A DNA stretch of 64,000 nucleotides from Halovenus marina (GTDB lineage: Archaea; Halobacteriota; Halobacteria; Halobacteriales; Haloarculaceae): the NCBI RefSeq assembly GCF_051414115.1, contig NZ_JBLKNZ010000001.1:2418001-2482000 (forward strand), written 5' to 3'. Shown piece by piece: positions 61,001 to 64,000 of this stretch. The notes beneath the pieces were generated by a model. It had not been told where the DNA came from. It was given only the letters and a program-made list of their open reading frames with translations, and ran no database searches. Numbering within the stretch: the first letter of the stretch is position 1; each line of letters opens with the position of its first letter. The position numbers and the translations under genes are program-made.

Positions 61001-64000
61001 GGTCGTGGACGGTCACGTCACCGTCACCGACCAGATACGGGCTCTGACTCTGGTCGGTCGCGTTGTCGACCGCCCAGTTCGGGCCGCCGTCGGTCGCCTG
61101 CAGCTCCGGCCCGCCAGCGTTCACGCGGTAGATCACCTGTTGCCCGCTCACCGAGACAGTCTGAGTAGCCGTGTCGGTCGCACCGTCGTCGTCGGTGACG
61201 GTGAGTTCGACCGTCTTGTCACCGGCTGTGGCGAACGCGTTGGTGGCGGTTTGTCCCATCGCGTCGGTCTGCCCGTCGCCGTCGAAGTCCCACGCGTAGG
61301 ACTGGACCGAGCCGTCCGAGTCAGTCGATCCGCTCGCGTCGAAGGTCACAGTCTCGTCGACGTTCGGGTCAGGTGGCGAGACGGTGAACGCGGCGTCCGG
61401 TTGCTGGTTCGTCGCGCCATCTGTGTTTTCGAGCACCTCGATGCCGAACACGTTGGGACTGTTCTGGCTCCCGGCGTCCTGGGAGATCGAGAGGTCGATC
61501 GTCCCGTCGTCGGCGGTCACCTCGAAGGACTCCATCGTCCCGTTCTTCCAGCCAACCTCGTTGGAGGTGTCGTAGTCGGTGAGGAACGCCTGTCCTTCAG
61601 CCGAGACGTCAATAACGCGGTCGGCCGACCCATTAGCGCCGGTGAACCGTTCGATGAGGTACACGCGAACCTCGTAGGTCTCGCCCGACGTCACCGGGAA
61701 CGAGTACTCGAGATCCTCGTCCGTAGCCCATCGCTCGTAGTCGAAGATGGCGTCCGGCGTGCTGTCCGGGACGGCCGACCCGACCGAGTAGGTCTGTCCC
61801 GGTTCGAACGTCGGCCAGACCGTGTTGTCCAAGTTGCCGTCGTCGACGATGTACTGGCTCAGCGAGGTGCTGTTGTCGCTCTCCCAGCTCGGGCCATCGT
61901 CGGTCGCCTGCAGTTCCGGTCCGCCAGCGTTGACACGGTAGAGCACCTGTGCCGTCTGCTGTTGCGCGACAGACACGGTCTTGGTAATCGTGTCGGTCGC
62001 ACCGTCGTCGTCAGTAACCCGAAGCGAGACGGAGTAGTCGCCCGCCGACTGGAAGGTGTGCTGGATCTGGGCGTTCGTCGTCGACTCCTCGAAGGTGCCG
62101 TCGTCGTCGAAGTCCCACTCGTAGGACTGGATCGAGCCGTCCGAATCCGACGCCTGCGCGTGATACGTGGCCGACTGTCCCGCAATCGGATCGTGGACGT
62201 GGAAATCAGCCGTCGGCGGCTGATTGCCATCGCCGACGGTTGCACTCGTCGCCCACATGTTGATAAGCTGCTGGAGTTCCAGCTGGGAGATGAGTTCGCC
62301 ATCGGTACCAGGGACTTCCGATTCGGTGGCCCACCAGTTGATCGCCACCTGAATCTCCTGTTGACCGATCTGGTCGGTGGGTGCGTTCTGGCTGGCGACC
62401 GCTTCAGCGATTGTCTGGTTGCCAGTGCCGCACTGCCCATCGTCAGAGTACGTCGCCGTGTACGTCGTGTCGGAGCTAGGCACGGTAATCGTGTGCTCTG
62501 CCGCGCCGCCGTCGGACCAGCTATCGAACTCGTACTGGGTGCCGTCGACACACTGCGTCTGGGGTGCCGTGATAGTGTGCTGGAAGTCGACCAGCGTATC
62601 GTGGACGTACGGCGACGTGTAGGGAATGCCGTCGAGATTGAACTCGAGGCCGCTCGGATCTGTCTGGAAGGTCAAGTTCACCTTGTCGGGCTCGACGATA
62701 ACGTGCGTCGAGTTCGTCGCGCCCTCGGAGTCGGTCGCTTCGAGGATGATTTTGTACCGCGTGTCGTCGTGGAAGTCGTGCCCGCTCGTCGGAATGTCGA
62801 ACGAGCCGCTACTCCCGACCACGCCCGACTGGTACGGGTGGAAGTGCTCGTTGTGGAGGAACTGAACCGTCCACTCGAGTTGGGTGTCCGGCAGGGTTCC
62901 GTCTTCCGGGTCGGTGGCCGAGCCCGAGTAACTGATCGTGTCTCCTGCCTGGAAGACCGTGCCGTCGGCTGGCGACGAGATGGTCGGCGTCGGTGGCTGG
63001 TTCGGCTGGTCACCGGGCTCGATGACTTCGATACCGAAGACGTTGGCGTTGTTGTCGTTGCTGACGTCGGAAATCGACAGATCGAGGGTGCCGTCGTCGG
63101 CGGTCACCTCGAAGGACTCCATCGTCCCATTCTCGAAGCCGACCTCGTTGGAGGTGTCGTAGTCGCTGAGGAGCGTCTGTCCCTCGGCGGAGATGTCCAT
63201 CACGCGGTCAGCCGACCCGTTGGCGTCGTCGAACAGTTCGATGTAGTACAGCCGGATCTCGTAGGTCTCGCCCTGCGTGACTGGGAACGAGTACTCCAAC
63301 TCGCTGTCGGTGGTGTACCGCTCGTAATCGAAGATCTCTGTGGGCGTGCTCGCGGGAACCGCCTGACCGACCGAATAGGTCGTTCCCGGTTCGAACTCCG
63401 GCCAGACCGTGTTGCCGATGTTTCCGTCTGCGACGATGTACTGGCTCGGCGAGGAGGCGTTGTCGCTCGCCCAGTTCGGGCCGCCGTCGCTGGCCTGCAG
63501 TTCAGGCCCACCGGCGTTCACGCGATAGAGTGTCTGCTGTGTCGACGGCGCGCTCACCGTCACAGTCTCGGTGACCGTGTCGGTGGCACCGTCGTCGTCG
63601 GTGACGGTGAGTTCGACGGTGTACGTGCCCGCAGTTGCGAACGCGTGGGCGACCTGCGCGCCGGTTGTGTCGGTCTGGCCGTCGCCGTCGAAGTCCCACT
63701 CGTAGGACTGGATCGACCCGTCCGAGTCACTCGACCCGCTCGCGTCGAAGTCGACGGACTGCCCTGTTTCGACGTCGGTCGCTGAGGCGGTGAACGCCGC
63801 GCTCGGCGGCTGGTTCGTCTCGTCAGCGGGCTTGATCACCTCGATGCCGTAGATCAGCGGATTGTGACTGCCGCCGTCCTGTGTGAGCGAGAGGTCGAGG
63901 GTACCGTCGTCGGCAGTCACATCGAAACTCTCCATCGTGGCGTTCTTGTATCCGACATCAGCGACCACGTCGTAGTCGTTCAGGACGGTCTGTCCCTCGA
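55026..64000 (-). CDS. Giant secreted malectin/PKD/sugar-dehydrogenase protein, N-terminus beyond window
   Basis: About 2,990 residues are visible; the frame is open to the right edge, so the start and export signal are missing. Order from the right: malectin-like (64000-63825, partial), PKD (63810-63545), malectin (63540-63010), Ig-like sugar-dehydrogenase-tail module (63005-62430), dockerin-like doublet (62425-62225), PKD, malectin (61955-61415), PKD, malectin (61140-60635), PKD, glucose/sorbosone dehydrogenase propeller (60352-59335; GGGLDFGPDGKLYLTTGE, SGLRNPFRAEW), two copies of a beta module of unknown family (59330-58430 and 58430-57400), a cadherin-like domain, then malectin, PKD, malectin, PKD, malectin to the stop. 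The propeller class oxidises sugars with PQQ and calcium. No C-terminal anchor is seen. Confidence 0.88.
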   Translation of the reverse strand, partial: EGQTVLNDYDVVADVGYKNATMESFDVTADDGTLDLSLTQDGGSHNPLIYGIEVIKPADETNQPPSAAFTASATDVETGQSVDFDASGSSDSDGSIQSYEWDFDGDGQTDTTGAQVAHAFATAGTYTVELTVTDDDGATDTVTETVTVSAPSTQQTLYRVNAGGPELQASDGGPNWASDNASSPSQYIVADGNIGNTVWPEFEPGTTYSVGQAVPASTPTEIFDYERYTTDSELEYSFPVTQGETYEIRLYYIELFDDANGSADRVMDISAEGQTLLSDYDTSNEVGFENGTMESFEVTADDGTLDLSISDVSNDNNANVFGIEVIEPGDQPNQPPTPTISSPADGTVFQAGDTISYSGSATDPEDGTLPDTQLEWTVQFLHNEHFHPYQSGVVGSSGSFDIPTSGHDFHDDTRYKIILEATDSEGATNSTHVIVEPDKVNLTFQTDPSGLEFNLDGIPYTSPYVHDTLVDFQHTITAPQTQCVDGTQYEFDSWSDGGAAEHTITVPSSDTTYTATYSDDGQCGTGNQTIAEAVASQNAPTDQIGQQEIQVAINWWATESEVPGTDGELISQLELQQLINMWATSATVGDGNQPPTADFHVHDPIAGQSATYHAQASDSDGSIQSYEWDFDDDGTFEESTTNAQIQHTFQSAGDYSVSLRVTDDDGATDTITKTVSVAQQQTAQVLYRVNAGGPELQATDDGPSWESDNSTSLSQYIVDDGNLDNTVWPTFEPGQTYSVGSAVPDSTPDAIFDYERWATDEDLEYSFPVTSGETYEVRVYLIERFTGANGSADRVIDVSAEGQAFLTDYDTSNEVGWKNGTMESFEVTADDGTIDLSISQDAGSQNSPNVFGIEVLENTDGATNQQPDAAFTVSPPDPNVDETVTFDASGSTDSDGSVQSYAWDFDGDGQTDAMGQTATNAFATAGDKTVELTVTDDDGATDTATQTVSVSGQQVIYRVNAGGPELQATDGGPNWAVDNATDQSQSPYLVGDGDVTVHDQQFTVTETVPSSTPDQIFVTERYVDSEMDWEFPVTQGETYEVRLYYIEQWAPNAQVGERIFDVSIDGTTVQNDYDVMADVGFDNATMKSFEVTAADGTLDLDFTQDGGSAYPLIYGIEILGVSDGNQLPIASFTASPTNANTGETVSFDASGSSDPDGSIASYSWDFGDGETATGATPSHTYDTAGTYTVELTVTDDDGATTTVTEQVSVSEPASGEFVTEQMASGLQQPVAMEVLPDDRMLILERDGGVLIAQEQGSSLSTSEYLSLSSVSTNGEQGLLGVTIDPDFQSNGYVYLYYTNENTDRNQISRFVHQENGGGLASTADPASETKIWNSSIQGDATFHHGGGLDFGPDGKLYLTTGEQFTSTRAQDLSSTGGKIIRINKDGSIPSDNPYVNDGDPNTRGDIWASGLRNPFRAEWDHETNRFFVAEVGLETAEDIHLGEKGANYGWPNCEGECSDPAYTDPIYSYPYDGGAAVTGGDFYRGSQFPSEYEGVYFYGDYVRGWIKYLTFDSSGNVTGSQDFVDDASNVVEIDQGPDGSLYYIDITGSVHRISYVPAEEGSATVSLNEGNSNIDTSTWKTGAVEIDNTGDKAIESVSFDLSTTAMPDIVFGPLTDSGTPGNAVKDASGVGGFQTSYSQPHDGNPDDGYDELTFTFDDFQPGETFTVSLDTDATSIKGATPIQQGLEISGLETTGTTVTVEYTDGTTQTTTPFSDGSAAGAKATSKSDVPPAPTLDVQGVTLDQGALEPEHSAATVSTSQQTVEVSGPPGATVRVLRFEGELNLDGVSGYDLEPYEANRLLNADEQTVTLDNNGEATVDVTLTNSSATGGLNYIVATVEDDQGDTGITSNTVVLDYDSSAQPSGVEATVKLTTSQDSFPDGKVTLQDATTYFAGSTFVTNTGDEEIETLIINKSTALISSMVFDPTGCAGDGGCNPGDTSIRIPDEGGTGYTDHQFLDPVNGVDGTDGYATLQFNFSDFEPGETFVWASDGDPNSIKGGGGQQSVLAGPESGIDLTGTTVTASFADSTTASSGTFNEGSLAGSTGVARANTPAAPTIDAQGVSLQSTTLTDRHTAATVSDAQQTIEITGPPGETVRLMHAESTLLLEDVPDSDGDGMPGYDIEAYEANNVENYTITNVQLDQNGEATVDVTLTNLTGELTSPADKSGFNYFVAAVEGDDGYAGPASNVAILKLDESADMPSIQQVDDQFLTEGDSTTVTVQANDPNGDPLTLSASNLPGFASFTDDGGGSGTLTLTPQSGDAGTYDITLSASDGDDTTTQQISVTVSEPGADQVVYRLNGGDSTVQAVDGGPDWESDSQYEQGSVSQSDWSGATYSVGQAVPATTPDAIFESERYPTDDNTLDYDLPVTSGESYEVRLYFIEQYSQAQNPGDRILDVSLEGQTVLNDYDVVADVGYKNGTMESFEVTADDGTLDLSLSQDGGSNNALIYGIEVIKPADETNQSPSAALTASATDVETGQSVDFDASGSSDADGSVASYSWDFGDGEIATGATPSHTYDTAGTYTVELTVTDDDGATDTATTTVTVTEPTTASVLYRVNAGGPELPTQNGPNWESDNSTSQSQYLVDDGAVGTTNWLTFESGELNYSVGSAVPESTPDAVFEHERYAGDGDLDWAFPVTTGESYEVRLYLIEQYDPASGSADRVVDVTAEGETLLSGYDTSNEVGFKNGTMESFEVTADDGTLDLSVIQASGSNSPNVFGIEVLALDADGGNQAPSAAFTASATDVETGQSVDFDASGSSDSDGSIQSYEWDFDGDGQTDTTGAQVAHAFSSAGTYTVELTVTDDGGATANATQTVTVSAPPQTLYRVNTGGPTISAADGPDWAADNNTMSSQYLEVNADLTEHDQQFTVTGSVPAETPDQIFVTERWPASGSTLEYGFPATQGESYEVRLYFIEQWDPNAQEGTRIFDVIAEGQTVLNDYDIMADVGFDNATMQSFEVTADDGTIDLTLTQDGGSANPFIYGIEIIEAEG
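55632..55801. repeat. 170-bp perfect direct repeat, copy A
   Basis: Identical to 63639-63808 over 170 bp, within the last PKD domain of the giant gene. It encodes the core SAAFTASATDVETGQSVDFD and onwards. Confidence 0.9.
63639..63808. repeat. 170-bp perfect direct repeat, copy B
   Basis: Partner of 55632-55801, 8,007 bp away in the same gene and frame, in the first complete PKD domain. Recombination between the two copies would delete or multiply about 2,670 residues in frame. Confidence 0.9.

Noticed and set aside
60315..63785. Open frame of 1,156 codons on the plus strand opposite the giant gene
   Set aside because: It mirrors the repeated Asp/Ser/Gly-rich coding of the minus strand. The product is Arg/Val-rich with no domain, whereas the minus strand has clear malectin and PKD domains.
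55026..64000. Regularly spaced repeats considered as a CRISPR array or satellite
   Set aside because: The repeats are long, imperfect, in frame, and encode PKD and malectin domains; spacing is not that of repeat-spacer units.
1..64000. Search for tRNA, rRNA and other structured RNA genes
   Set aside because: No T-loop/anticodon-arm pattern or rRNA core sequence was noticed by eye; a covariance-model scan would be needed to exclude them fully.

Overview
The window is a 64 kb piece of a halophilic archaeon (class Halobacteria), genus not determinable. The base composition is GC-rich and the proteins are strongly acidic. Many genes have a TATA-like element about 27 nt before the start codon and no Shine-Dalgarno, which fits leaderless transcripts. 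Family content agrees: Bat-type HTH regulator, MTH865, DUF309, DUF5811, MfnA, archaeal AspRS and GatB, and the DUF58/DUF7269/transglutaminase set. No rRNA, tRNA or CRISPR array was seen, and no gene-free stretch exceeds 300 bases (the longest, 294 bp, is the pstS promoter region).

1-5.1 kb: a PAS histidine kinase cut by the left edge, a coupled pair of bacterial-PH-domain membrane proteins, a second kinase with a degenerate receiver domain, and a HAD phosphatase. 5.1-10.4 kb: an ArsC-like phosphatase divergent from pstS-pstC-pstA. This phosphate-uptake unit has three phased ATATAC boxes in its promoter and a perfect hairpin before pstC, but no pstB or phoU in the window. A MTH865 protein follows, then an 80-bp palindromic MITE-like element.

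10.4-24 kb is mostly housekeeping: aspS (with a duplicated 3' tail downstream), a VanZ-like protein, a Bat-like regulator, topA, a convergent small-gene pair of which one member is frameshifted, gatB, a zinc-ribbon protein, a cold-shock protein, then a coiled-coil protein, smc and scpA. 24-34.5 kb holds metabolism and translation: PhzF-like protein, ppsA, mfnA, a frameshifted histidine kinase, an SDR, metG, a small acidic membrane protein, an SRPBCC protein with the second MITE copy at its promoter, and a DUF309 protein.

34.5-49.6 kb: an overlapping operon (transglutaminase, DUF7269, DUF58, 14-codon micro-ORF, polytopic membrane protein) convergent with moxR; then an SppA-like protease, a CBS protein, a radical SAM protein, a phasin-like coiled-coil protein, a prenyl synthase, DUF5811, a CinA/MoCF-domain protein and a family 2 glycosyltransferase.

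49.6-64 kb, all on the minus strand, encodes three secreted mosaic proteins. The first is a giant protein (about 2,990 residues visible, start beyond the right edge) with seven malectin-like domains, six PKD domains, a glucose/sorbosone dehydrogenase propeller and a dockerin-like module. The second, 4 nt downstream, is a Tat-exported metallophosphatase with LamG, NPCBM and dockerin-like modules. The third is a PKD/fibronectin-III protein. This looks like an extracellular carbohydrate-binding and sugar-oxidising system and is the most novel part of the window.
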